The position numbers were made by a program, and so were the translations under genes. From Peptococcaceae bacterium (GTDB lineage: Bacteria > Bacillota > Peptococcia > Peptococcales > Peptococcaceae), in assembly GCA_017383785.1 (NCBI GenBank), contig JAFNVD010000081.1, positions 1-6,803 on the forward strand: a DNA stretch of 6,803 nt, given 5' to 3'. Below, one piece after another: positions 1 to 6,255 of this stretch; positions within the stretch are counted from its first letter, which is position 1, and each line of letters begins with the position of its first letter. The notes below the pieces were generated by a model. That model was given only the letters and a program-made list of their open reading frames with translations. It ran no database searches and was not told the DNA's origin.

Positions 1-55
1 CGGCAAAGATGAACAGCCAATGAAGATGTCTGGCGATAGCTGGACAGATAAATGA
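1..55 (+). CDS. Possible 3' end of an unidentified gene (partial)
   Basis: Frame 2 of the + strand is open from the left edge to a TGA at 53-55 and reads GKDEQPMKMSGDSWTDK. The composition is hydrophilic and unremarkable, as expected for a protein tail, but 17 residues are too few to recognise a family. If real, the gene is convergent with the FAD dehydrogenase, with about 34 bases between the two stop codons and no evident hairpin terminator in the gap. The minus strand is also open here, so strand and reality are uncertain. Confidence 0.4.
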   Translation, partial: GKDEQPMKMSGDSWTDK

Positions 56-89
56 TTATTGTTCCCGTATAACTCATATTTTGTAACTA

Positions 90-1691
90 TTATTTCATTG
101 GTTGATATTTCATAATTATTTGCTCTGCAATGCGGATACCGTCAACAGCGGCAGACATAATACCTCCTGCATACCAAGCCCCTTCTCCGCATGGGTACAA
201 CCCTTCTGCCGATGGAGATTGATACTGTTCATTTCGTGTAATACGTACCGGTGAAGAGGTACGGGTTTCGATACCGGTAAGAATGGCATCTGCCCTATCA
301 AAGCCTTTTATTTTACGTCCAAAAGCCGGAATGGCTTCTCGTAAAGATTCTGATACAAAGCCGGGCAGACACAGGCTTAAATCGCAAAATACAGTGCCCG
401 GACGATAGCTTGGCTGTGTTTGTCCAAAGGCTGTACTTACTTTATTGTTTAAGAAATCGCCCACCAGCTGTACCGGTGCTTTGAAACTGCCGCTCAAATT
501 GTACGCAGCCTGTTCCCATTTGCGTTGGAACTCTACCCCGGCCAGTACATCGTTTCCGTCAAAATCGTCTGTAGTCACATTAACAACCAAGGCACTGTTG
601 GCATTTTCTCCATCACGAGCCAAATCGCTCATACCATTTACCGCAACCATACCATCTTCCGAGGCAGCGGCTACCACTTTGCCGCCGGGACACATACAGA
701 AGCTATATACCGCACGGCCGTTTTCTGCCTGATAGGTCACTTTATAATCTGCAGCACCCAAAGATTCGTATGGATCTTCCATACCGTACTGCGCCATATT
801 CATCATGCTCTGCGGATGTTCAATACGCACACCAATGGCGAATGGCTTGGCTTCCATCATAATCTGACGGTCACGTAAACTGTAGAAGGTATCTCTGGCG
901 CTGTGACCGATGGCTAGAATAGCAGCATTGGTCTGAATGATTTCACCGGTCTGCAATGTCAGTGCAGATAATTTACCTTCAGAAATAACAACATCTGTTA
1001 CCTGTGTACCAAACCGCACTTCTCCGCCTGCCGCAATAATTGCCTCACGCATGGCTTTTACCACTTTCTTTAATCGGTCAGTACCGATATGAGGTTTGGC
1101 CTGATACAGAATTTCTTCCGGCGCACCAAATCGCACGAATGTTTCTAATACTTTACGACAGCGAATATCTTTAATCACACTATTTAGTTTACCATCGGAG
1201 AATGTACCTGCTCCGCCTTCGCCAAACTGTACATTGGAGGCTGTATTGAGTACGCCTGTCTGCCAGAACTGCTCTACATCTTTGGTACGGGTATCTACAT
1301 CTTGACCGCGCTCCAACAGAATTGGCTGATATCCATGCTCAGCCAATAACAATGCCGCAAAGAGCCCTGCAGGCCCTGCCCCGATTACTACAGGACGATA
1401 CTGCAGCATCTGCTCACCGTGTACAGGCTCCACGTAATGCTCTTCTTTGGCAATGGTGATGTTATCTTTTTTGCATTTAGCCACCACTTTGTGTTCGTCT
1501 TTCATCCCTGCTATATCTACCGTATAGATACACTGAATGGATTCTTTTTTGCGTGCGTCGATAGACTTTTTCACAATATGATAAGAAAGCCCCTGCATAG
1601 ACTTAATATGCAGCATACGGCAAATTTCTTGTTCTAATACTTTCTTTTGCTCTTTATGAGCACCAATTTTAATATTACTAATCCGAATCAT
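90..1691 (-). CDS. FAD-dependent dehydrogenase, COG2509 type, substrate unknown
   Basis: This is a predicted cytoplasmic flavoprotein of the NAD(P)/FAD-dependent oxidoreductase class (COG2509-like), whose physiological substrate is not established. Residue numbers here count from the upstream ATG at 1700. Residues 1-100 form a charged N-terminal domain typical of this group. A Rossmann dinucleotide motif follows (VVIGAGPAG, 104-112) and ends with an acidic residue at the end of strand 2 (LLERG, 128-132). The family-typical stretches QFGEGGAGTFSDGK (158-171), AIGHSARD (263-270) and ETRTSSPVRI (478-487) come next. A C-terminal FAD-contact motif (GEGAWYAGGIMSAAVDG, 505-521) closes the fold. I chose the ATG at 1691 (533 residues) because an AAAGGA ribosome site lies 8 bases before it, whereas the ATG at 1700 overlaps that site. 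Length is normal for the family (about 530) and I see no frameshift. The class is secure; the biochemical role is unknown. Confidence 0.9.
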   Translation of the reverse strand: MIRISNIKIGAHKEQKKVLEQEICRMLHIKSMQGLSYHIVKKSIDARKKESIQCIYTVDIAGMKDEHKVVAKCKKDNITIAKEEHYVEPVHGEQMLQYRPVVIGAGPAGLFAALLLAEHGYQPILLERGQDVDTRTKDVEQFWQTGVLNTASNVQFGEGGAGTFSDGKLNSVIKDIRCRKVLETFVRFGAPEEILYQAKPHIGTDRLKKVVKAMREAIIAAGGEVRFGTQVTDVVISEGKLSALTLQTGEIIQTNAAILAIGHSARDTFYSLRDRQIMMEAKPFAIGVRIEHPQSMMNMAQYGMEDPYESLGAADYKVTYQAENGRAVYSFCMCPGGKVVAAASEDGMVAVNGMSDLARDGENANSALVVNVTTDDFDGNDVLAGVEFQRKWEQAAYNLSGSFKAPVQLVGDFLNNKVSTAFGQTQPSYRPGTVFCDLSLCLPGFVSESLREAIPAFGRKIKGFDRADAILTGIETRTSSPVRITRNEQYQSPSAEGLYPCGEGAWYAGGIMSAAVDGIRIAEQIIMKYQPMK

Positions 1692-1697
1692 GGTATT

Positions 1698-1706
1698 CAT
1701 CCTTTT
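1698..1706 (-). promoter_or_regulatory. Ribosome binding site that decides the FAD dehydrogenase start
   Basis: On the minus strand the sequence reads AAAAGGATG and is followed 8 bases after AAAGGA by the ATG at 1691. The in-frame upstream ATG at 1700-1698 is part of this same string, so it has no room for its own ribosome site. This argues that translation starts at the second ATG, giving an N-terminus MIRISNIK. Confidence 0.6.
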
Positions 1707-1717
1707 GGTATGATAAT

Positions 1718-1758
1718 AAAAAACCTGTAACTTATAATATCACAAGTTACAGGTTTTT
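1718..1758 (-). terminator. Terminator hairpin downstream of bioY
   Basis: A perfect 15-bp inverted repeat (arms 1719-1733 and 1744-1758, core CCTGTAACTT / AAGTTACAGG) surrounds a 10-base loop. Read on the minus strand, it begins about 20 bases past the bioY stop and ends in a run of six T. The stem also ends in five T on the + strand, so it could act in both directions, although no + strand gene enters it here. It separates bioY from the FAD dehydrogenase. Confidence 0.85.
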
Positions 1759-1762
1759 ACAA
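1734..1762 (-). promoter_or_regulatory. Candidate promoter of the FAD dehydrogenase, inside the bioY terminator
   Basis: On the minus strand a TTGTAA (-35, 1757-1762, 4/6 match to TTGACA) is followed after exactly 17 bases by TATTAT (-10, 1734-1739, 5/6 match to TATAAT). The -10 occupies the loop of the terminator hairpin. Transcription would begin in the distal arm, so the resulting mRNA could not re-form the hairpin. AT-rich DNA gives chance matches, so this is a prediction only. Confidence 0.45.
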
Positions 1763-1776
1763 TCGGTATACATACT

Positions 1777-2340
1777 CTAACGAATATATTTTTTGGTATG
1801 CGGCAATAATCGTTTCCCAAGTATCGCAGCCAATAGGCAAAGTGCCACATCTCCCGGCAATGGCAAGATTACACAGCTTAAAAGCAATGGCCAAAATGCC
1901 AACGCAGTACCCAGCACCCATACACAGATCCCATAGCAGTATATGGTACCCACTGCATAAATTACAATCAAACCGCAAAGTGCAAATGCAAACAATCCGC
2001 CCACGGACAAAGCTCGTGTTTGACCATAACGCCAAGTCATAGTTCCTGTGATATAGGCACCAAGTATAAACCCCATTAAATAGCCAAAGGTAGGCTGCAG
2101 TACATAACCCAAGCCGCCACCCATGGCAAATATCGGCACACCGCATAATCCTAAACATACATACAGCAGAACACTGATACTTCCATACTTTGGCCCAAGC
2201 AAAATGCCGCAAATAAGCACCATACCACTTTGCAATGTGATTGGTACCAATGGAGTCGGAATGCGAATAAATGCAGACACAACAAGCAATGCTGTAAATA
2301 CCGCACATAAAAGTAACGATGTTGTTTTTTGATGCTGCAT
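1777..2340 (-). CDS. bioY: BioY biotin transporter (ECF S component)
   Basis: BioY is the substrate-binding membrane subunit of the energy-coupling factor biotin importer. It normally works with a shared EcfT and the EcfA/EcfA' ATPases encoded elsewhere, none of which is in this window. The 187-residue protein is almost entirely hydrophobic, with about six predicted membrane segments (roughly residues 8-25, 37-50, 53-70, 78-98, 110-130 and 145-175). Family signatures visible are IPTPLVPITLQSG (27-39), GILLGPKYGS (45-54), YVCLGLCGVPIFA (60-72) and the glycine-rich GGGLGYVLQPTFGYLMGF (74-91). Length is typical for BioY. The start at 2340 is fixed by an AGGAGG 7 bases upstream; a longer in-frame reading to 2409 has no ribosome site and a non-membrane, tyrosine-rich leader. 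It looks monocistronic, with its own promoter region and terminator. No biotin synthesis gene is adjacent, which would fit a scavenging role. Confidence 0.93.
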   Translation of the reverse strand: MQHQKTTSLLLCAVFTALLVVSAFIRIPTPLVPITLQSGMVLICGILLGPKYGSISVLLYVCLGLCGVPIFAMGGGLGYVLQPTFGYLMGFILGAYITGTMTWRYGQTRALSVGGLFAFALCGLIVIYAVGTIYCYGICVWVLGTALAFWPLLLSCVILPLPGDVALCLLAAILGKRLLPHTKKYIR

Positions 2341-2347
2341 GAATTCG

Positions 2348-2353
2348 CCTCCT
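2348..2353 (-). promoter_or_regulatory. Ribosome binding site of bioY
   Basis: A consensus AGGAGG on the minus strand lies 7 bases before the ATG at 2340. It excludes the longer in-frame start at 2409. Confidence 0.9.
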
Positions 2354-2364
2354 AAAATAACCGT

Positions 2365-2392
2365 TTTATAATAATAATCGTTGTATCGAAAA
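2365..2392 (-). promoter_or_regulatory. Weak candidate promoter of bioY
   Basis: On the minus strand TATAAA (2365-2370) lies 16 bases after TTTTCG (2387-2392, only 3/6 match to TTGACA). An overlapping TATTAT (2368-2373) is an alternative -10. A promoter is expected here because the strong terminator at 2410-2440 lies just upstream and bioY begins at 2340. The leader would be only about 25 bases, too short for a riboswitch. I saw no convincing BirA-type palindrome. Confidence 0.35.
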
Positions 2393-2409
2393 CACCTTAA
2401 ATTTGGCAT

Positions 2410-2440
2410 AAAAAACGGGGACGCTGAGGACAGCGCCCCC
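2410..2440 (-). terminator. Rho-independent terminator of the pyruvate:ferredoxin oxidoreductase gene
   Basis: Read on the minus strand, GGGGGCGCTG (2431-2440) pairs with CAGCGTCCCC (2417-2426) over 10 bp with a single G-U, around the 4-base loop TCCT. It is followed by G and six T. It begins 13 bases after the stop codon of the oxidoreductase gene. The + strand reading has no T tract, so it acts in one direction. Confidence 0.95.
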
Positions 2441-2453
2441 TACATGGTAGGTA

Positions 2454-5400
2454 TTATTTATTTGCCTGTTCTGCGTAGCTCTGGTATCTTGCGATACTGT
2501 TTTCTTTCGCCTGTGCGAACAATTCTTCAGCCTGTTCTGGGAACATTTTTGCCAAAGAGGTGTAACGTGTTTCTGTGTTAATGAAGTCACGGAATGCGTC
2601 ACTGTTTGGCTCTTTGCTATCCAGAATGAATGGGTTTTTGCCCTGTGCTTTCAGTTCAGGGTTGTATCTCCACAGGTGCCAGTAACCGCATTCTACAGCC
2701 TTCTTCATCTGCATCATTGGGTTAGACAGGCCACCTTTGATACCATGGTTGATACAGGTTGCATAAGCAATAATCAGGGATGGACCATCATATGCTTCCG
2801 CTTCTGTAATGGCTTTGATTGCCTGATTCATATTTGCACCCATAGCAATCTGTGCTACGTATACGTTGCCGTATGCAGTATTCATCATGCCCAGATCTTT
2901 TTTCTTCGCACGTTTACCGGCAGCAGCGAATTTAGCGATAGCTGCGGTAGGTGTGGATTTGGATGCCTGACCACCGGTGTTGGAATATACTTCAGTGTCG
3001 AATACCAGTACATTTACGTTTTCACCGCTTGCCAGTACATGGTCTAACCCACCATAACCGATATCGTATGCCCAGCCGTCACCACCAAAGATCCACTGAG
3101 AACGTTTGATCAAGTGATCTTCATACATACTGATTGCCTGTAATGCAGGATGTGCTGCATCTTTCAGCATTGGCAGCAGTAAATCGGTAGCTTTTTTGCA
3201 TACTTCGTGGTTGTCTTTGTTGTCTAACCACAACTGAATTGCATCTTTTGCTTCCTGTGCAATGTCAGTATCCAGTGCTTCTGCCATCAGTACAGCCAGT
3301 TTTTCACGACACTGCTGATGACCTTTCAGCATCCCCAGACCAAACTCTGCATTGTTTTCAAACAGAGAGTTTGCCCAAGCAGGACCTCTGCCTTCATCGT
3401 TGGTGCAGTATGGCATACATGGAGCGGATGCACCCCAGATAGAGGAACAACCTGTCGCATTGGCAATTACCATACGATCACCGAACAGCTGTGTTACCAA
3501 TTTGGCATATGGAGTTTCCCCACAGCCTGCGCATGCGCCGGAGAACTCTAACAGAGGCTGACGGAACTGGGAGCCTTTCAGTGTATTGATATTGGTCAGA
3601 TGTGCTTTGTTGGTTACTTTGTGAGTTGCATAGTTCCAGTTTGCACGTTCTTCTGCAACCGCTTCGTCAACACTGCGCATTACCAATGCTTTATTCTTAG
3701 CAGGGCAAACATTTGCACAGCTACCGCAACCGGTACAATCCATAGGACTTACCTGAATACGGAATGTCATGCCTTCAAATTCTTTGCCGTTTGCTTTGAT
3801 GGTGGTCATGCCTTCCGGTTTATTTGCTTCTTCTTCAGCATTCAGTACAATCGGACGAATAACTGCATGTGGGCAAACCAAAGAGCACTGGTTACACTGG
3901 ATGCAGTTTTCAGGCTGCCACTGCGGTACATCGGTAGCAATCATACGTTTTTCGTAACGGGAAGTACCCATTGGGAAGGTACCGTCTTCACGACCGCTGA
4001 AAGCGCTTACAGGCAGTTTGTCACCCTGCTGTGCATTCATTGGATTAACTACATTTTTGATAAAGTCAGGAGTTGCAGGGCAGCCGCCTTTTACAGCTTC
4101 TGCATCTTCCGCATTTGCCCAAGATGCCGGTACTTCTACTTTTACCAGCGCATCTACTGCTTTATCTACTGCAGCGTAGTTCATATTAACGATATCGTCA
4201 CCTTTTTTGCCGTAGGTTTTCTTAATTGCACCTTTCAGCAGTTCGGTAGCTTTTTCAAATGGAATTACATTTGTCAATTTAAAGAATGCTGTCTGAGTAA
4301 CCATATTGATACGGTTGTTCAGACCTACTTCTTTTGCAATTTTTACTGCATCAATGGTGTAGAACTGAATATTGTTTTCTGCAATGTATTTTTTCATTTT
4401 TGCAGGCAGTTCTTTTTCCAGTTCTTCAGCATCCCATGGGCAGTTCAGCAGGAATGTACCGTTTGGTTTTAACCCTTCTAATACTTCATACTGATGGATA
4501 TAACTTGTTTTGTGGCATGCGATATAGTCTGCCTGGTCAATCAGATAAGTAGAACGAATCTTGGAATGACCGAAACGCAAGTGAGACATGGTTACGCCGC
4601 CGGATTTTTTGGAGTCATACGCAAAATACCCCTGTGCATACATATCAGTATTGTCACCGATAATTTTGATAGCATCTTTGTTGGCACCTACAGTACCGTC
4701 AGAGCCATAACCCCAGAATTTGCAGCTAATGATATCAGATGGTGCTGTTACCACAGGTGCACCTACAGGCAGGCTCAGATTGGTCACGTCATCCACAATA
4801 CCAATGGTAAAGTTGTTGCGTGGAGCATCGCTTGCCAGGTTGTCATATACTGCAATCAACTGTGCAGGAGTCACGTCTTTAGAACCTAAACCATAACGAC
4901 CGCCAACAATCAGTGGGCGTTCTGCCATATCATAATATACGTTACGAATATCTTCGTATAAAGGTTCCCCTACTGCACCCGGTTCTTTTGTTCTGTCCAG
5001 AACGGAGATGCGTTTTACGGTAGCAGGAATTTCTGCTAAGAAATGTTTTGCGGAGAATGGACGATACAATCTTACTTTCAACAGACCCACTTTGCGGCCC
5101 TGTGCGTTCAGATAGTCTACCACTTCTTCCAGCGCTTCACATACAGAACCCATAGCGATAACTACCTGTTCTGCATCCGGAGCACCATAATAGTTGAATG
5201 GTTTATATTCTCTGCCTGTCAGTTTAGAGATTTCACCCATATATTCTTCTACAACATCTACTACATCTGTGTAGTACACGTTCCCTGCTTCTCTTGCCTG
5301 GAAGAAGATATCCGGATTCTGTGCTGTCCCTTTTACTTTTGGATTCATTGGGTTCAGGCTGCGTTTACGGAAATCTTTTACTGCATCCATATCAACCAGT

Positions 5401-5978
5401 TTTGCCAAATCATCGTATTCCAGCACTTCAATTTTCTGAATTTCGTGAGAAGTACGGAACCCGTCAAAGAAATGGATAAATGGCACACGAGATTTCAGTG
5501 TAGCCAAATGTGCTACCGCACCCAAATCCATTGCTTCCTGTACACTGCTGGACGCCAGCATTGCAAACCCTGTCTGACGGCAAGCCATAACGTCGGAGTG
5601 ATCCCCAAAGATAGACAATGCATGGGTTGCTACGGTACGAGCGGTTACATGGAATACGCAAGGTAAAAACTCACCTGCGATTTTATACATAGTTGGCAGC
5701 ATCAACAGTAACCCTTGAGATGCTGTATAAGTGGAGGTCAATGCCCCTGCAGATAAAGACCCGTGGATTGTGCCGGCAGCACCGCCCTCAGACTGCAGTT
5801 CTACTACATTTACCTGCTGCCCGAAGATATTTTTTCTGCCTTGAGCACTCCATTCGTCTACCAGCTCTGCCATTGTTGAAGATGGTGTAATCGGATAGAT
5901 TGCTGCTACATCGGTAAACGCATAGGACACGTGCGCCGCAGCCGCATTACCGTCCATAGACTTCATTGTTTTTGCCAT
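2454..5978 (-). CDS. nifJ: Pyruvate:ferredoxin (flavodoxin) oxidoreductase, single chain
   Basis: This cytoplasmic enzyme converts pyruvate, CoA and two oxidised ferredoxins to acetyl-CoA, CO2 and two reduced ferredoxins, using thiamine diphosphate and three [4Fe-4S] clusters. The 1174 residues show the full homodimeric domain order. Domain I (about 1-250) has YPITPSS with Thr31, Glu64 and Arg114, the same numbers as active-site residues in the Desulfovibrio africanus enzyme. Domain II covers about 260-410, and domain III about 415-630. The EKR linker motif is at 676-678. A two-cluster ferredoxin domain has Cys692/695/698/702 and Cys748/751/754/758. The thiamine-diphosphate domain has GDGWAYDIG (966-974) and EVYSNTGGQ (996-1004). 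Cys816, 819, 844 and 1075 are the expected ligands of the proximal cluster. The protein lacks the roughly 60-residue C-terminal extension of the D. africanus enzyme. The start has AGGGGG 7 bases upstream. It has its own promoter and terminator. No damage is seen. Confidence 0.98.
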   Translation of the reverse strand: MAKTMKSMDGNAAAAHVSYAFTDVAAIYPITPSSTMAELVDEWSAQGRKNIFGQQVNVVELQSEGGAAGTIHGSLSAGALTSTYTASQGLLLMLPTMYKIAGEFLPCVFHVTARTVATHALSIFGDHSDVMACRQTGFAMLASSSVQEAMDLGAVAHLATLKSRVPFIHFFDGFRTSHEIQKIEVLEYDDLAKLVDMDAVKDFRKRSLNPMNPKVKGTAQNPDIFFQAREAGNVYYTDVVDVVEEYMGEISKLTGREYKPFNYYGAPDAEQVVIAMGSVCEALEEVVDYLNAQGRKVGLLKVRLYRPFSAKHFLAEIPATVKRISVLDRTKEPGAVGEPLYEDIRNVYYDMAERPLIVGGRYGLGSKDVTPAQLIAVYDNLASDAPRNNFTIGIVDDVTNLSLPVGAPVVTAPSDIISCKFWGYGSDGTVGANKDAIKIIGDNTDMYAQGYFAYDSKKSGGVTMSHLRFGHSKIRSTYLIDQADYIACHKTSYIHQYEVLEGLKPNGTFLLNCPWDAEELEKELPAKMKKYIAENNIQFYTIDAVKIAKEVGLNNRINMVTQTAFFKLTNVIPFEKATELLKGAIKKTYGKKGDDIVNMNYAAVDKAVDALVKVEVPASWANAEDAEAVKGGCPATPDFIKNVVNPMNAQQGDKLPVSAFSGREDGTFPMGTSRYEKRMIATDVPQWQPENCIQCNQCSLVCPHAVIRPIVLNAEEEANKPEGMTTIKANGKEFEGMTFRIQVSPMDCTGCGSCANVCPAKNKALVMRSVDEAVAEERANWNYATHKVTNKAHLTNINTLKGSQFRQPLLEFSGACAGCGETPYAKLVTQLFGDRMVIANATGCSSIWGASAPCMPYCTNDEGRGPAWANSLFENNAEFGLGMLKGHQQCREKLAVLMAEALDTDIAQEAKDAIQLWLDNKDNHEVCKKATDLLLPMLKDAAHPALQAISMYEDHLIKRSQWIFGGDGWAYDIGYGGLDHVLASGENVNVLVFDTEVYSNTGGQASKSTPTAAIAKFAAAGKRAKKKDLGMMNTAYGNVYVAQIAMGANMNQAIKAITEAEAYDGPSLIIAYATCINHGIKGGLSNPMMQMKKAVECGYWHLWRYNPELKAQGKNPFILDSKEPNSDAFRDFINTETRYTSLAKMFPEQAEELFAQAKENSIARYQSYAEQANK

Positions 5979-5984
5979 GGATAT

Positions 5985-5991
5985 TCCCCCT
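5985..5991 (-). promoter_or_regulatory. Ribosome binding site of nifJ
   Basis: On the minus strand AGGGGG lies 7 bases before the ATG at 5978. The G run is a slightly unusual variant of AGGAGG, but the spacing is ideal. Confidence 0.75.
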
Positions 5992-6022
5992 AAATTAATA
6001 ATCGTTTTGTGATAAAATCATC

Positions 6023-6041
6023 ATAAACATTGTTTGTTTAT
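6023..6041. repeat. 7-bp inverted repeat just downstream of the predicted nifJ transcription start
   Basis: ATAAACA (6023-6029) and TGTTTAT (6035-6041) are perfectly inverted around TTGTT. The outer bases continue the symmetry imperfectly (AT, a mismatch, then the repeat). With one G-C pair in the stem it would be a poor RNA hairpin, so a protein-binding operator is the more natural reading. I do not recognise a known consensus; it does not fit a standard Rex, CIRCE or Fnr site. Confidence 0.4.
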
Positions 6042-6055
6042 CATATATGCTGATT

Positions 6056-6084
6056 ATTTTAACATATATGATGCACAATCACAA
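6056..6084 (-). promoter_or_regulatory. Candidate promoter of nifJ
   Basis: On the minus strand TTGTGA (-35, 6079-6084, 4/6) is followed after 17 bases by TAAAAT (-10, 6056-6061, 5/6). Transcription would start near 6049, leaving a leader of about 70 bases. The spacing is optimal and this is the best sigma-70-type match upstream of the gene. A weaker alternative (TTGTCG then TATTGT) lies further upstream. Confidence 0.55.
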
Positions 6085-6096
6085 TGAAATTTTCCC

Positions 6097-6136
6097 GCGT
6101 ATTATGTATTTCTTATGTACTTCGTATACAATACGC
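6097..6136. repeat. CGTAT half-site cluster between the divergent promoters
   Basis: CGTAT (6123-6127) and ATACG (6131-6135) form a perfect 5-bp inverted repeat around ACA. A third copy, GCGTAT (6097-6102), is inverted relative to ATACGC (6131-6136). The cluster lies in the 90-bp gap between the predicted -35 boxes of nifJ and the siroheme protein gene, where a shared regulator could bind. No known regulator consensus was recognised. Confidence 0.35.
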
Positions 6137-6169
6137 CTAAGAAAATATTCGACAAAAGAAAGTAATTTT

Positions 6170-6212
6170 CCTGTTTGCATATATACACTGTTTCAAGTAA
6201 AATAAAAACAGG
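6170..6212. repeat. 7-bp inverted repeat enclosing the siroheme gene promoter
   Basis: CCTGTTT (6170-6176) and AAACAGG (6206-6212) are perfect inverted copies 29 bases apart. A third CTGTTT lies between them at 6189-6194. The left arm overlaps the predicted -35 and the right arm covers the expected transcription start, so a protein bound to both would cover the promoter. This is inference from position only. Confidence 0.35.
6175..6203 (+). promoter_or_regulatory. Candidate promoter of the siroheme reductase-like gene
   Basis: TTGCAT (-35, 6175-6180, 4/6) and TAAAAT (-10, 6198-6203, 5/6) are separated by exactly 17 bases. Transcription would start near 6210, giving a leader of about 45 bases before the ATG at 6256. 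The AT-rich sequence offers other possible -10 boxes downstream, such as TATATT near 6213, so the exact choice is uncertain. Confidence 0.5.
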
Positions 6213-6255
6213 TATATTATTGCATCTATTATATTTTAACATTGGAGGTACTGAT

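Noticed and set aside
1..77. Minus-strand frame from an ATG at 77 to the left edge (MSYTGTIIIYLSS...)
   Set aside because: There is no ribosome site before the ATG, and the start would lie only 12 bases past the FAD gene stop. The competing + strand frame ends in a stop at a more natural gene boundary. It cannot be excluded from 25 codons.
1757..2308. A 183-codon minus-strand frame overlapping bioY in another frame
   Set aside because: It is a Cys/Trp/Tyr-rich shadow of a hydrophobic gene. The overlapping frame has BioY motifs and an ideal ribosome site, while this one has neither.
2341..2409. N-terminal extension of BioY to an ATG at 2409
   Set aside because: The extension would be tyrosine-rich and translated through the AGGAGG ribosome site and promoter region, and the ATG at 2409 overlaps the T tract end of the nifJ terminator.
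2341..2409. BirA operator or biotin riboswitch upstream of bioY
   Set aside because: I looked for the TTGTTAAC-type palindrome used by BirA in Bacillota and found none. The predicted leader is too short for a structured RNA.
3600..4472. A 290-codon + strand open frame opposite nifJ
   Set aside because: It is rich in Cys, Phe and Tyr with no domain, has no credible ribosome site, and lies wholly antisense to a clearly conserved enzyme. It is a by-product of that gene's codon usage.
5043..5666. A 207-codon + strand open frame opposite the N-terminal part of nifJ
   Set aside because: It has the same Cys/Phe/His-rich antisense composition, with no recognisable motif and no start signal.
6001..6060. 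Rex, CRP/Fnr or CodY box upstream of nifJ
   Set aside because: TTGTGATAAAATCATCA resembles a Rex or CRP half-site, but the second half does not match. No full Fnr or CodY consensus is present.
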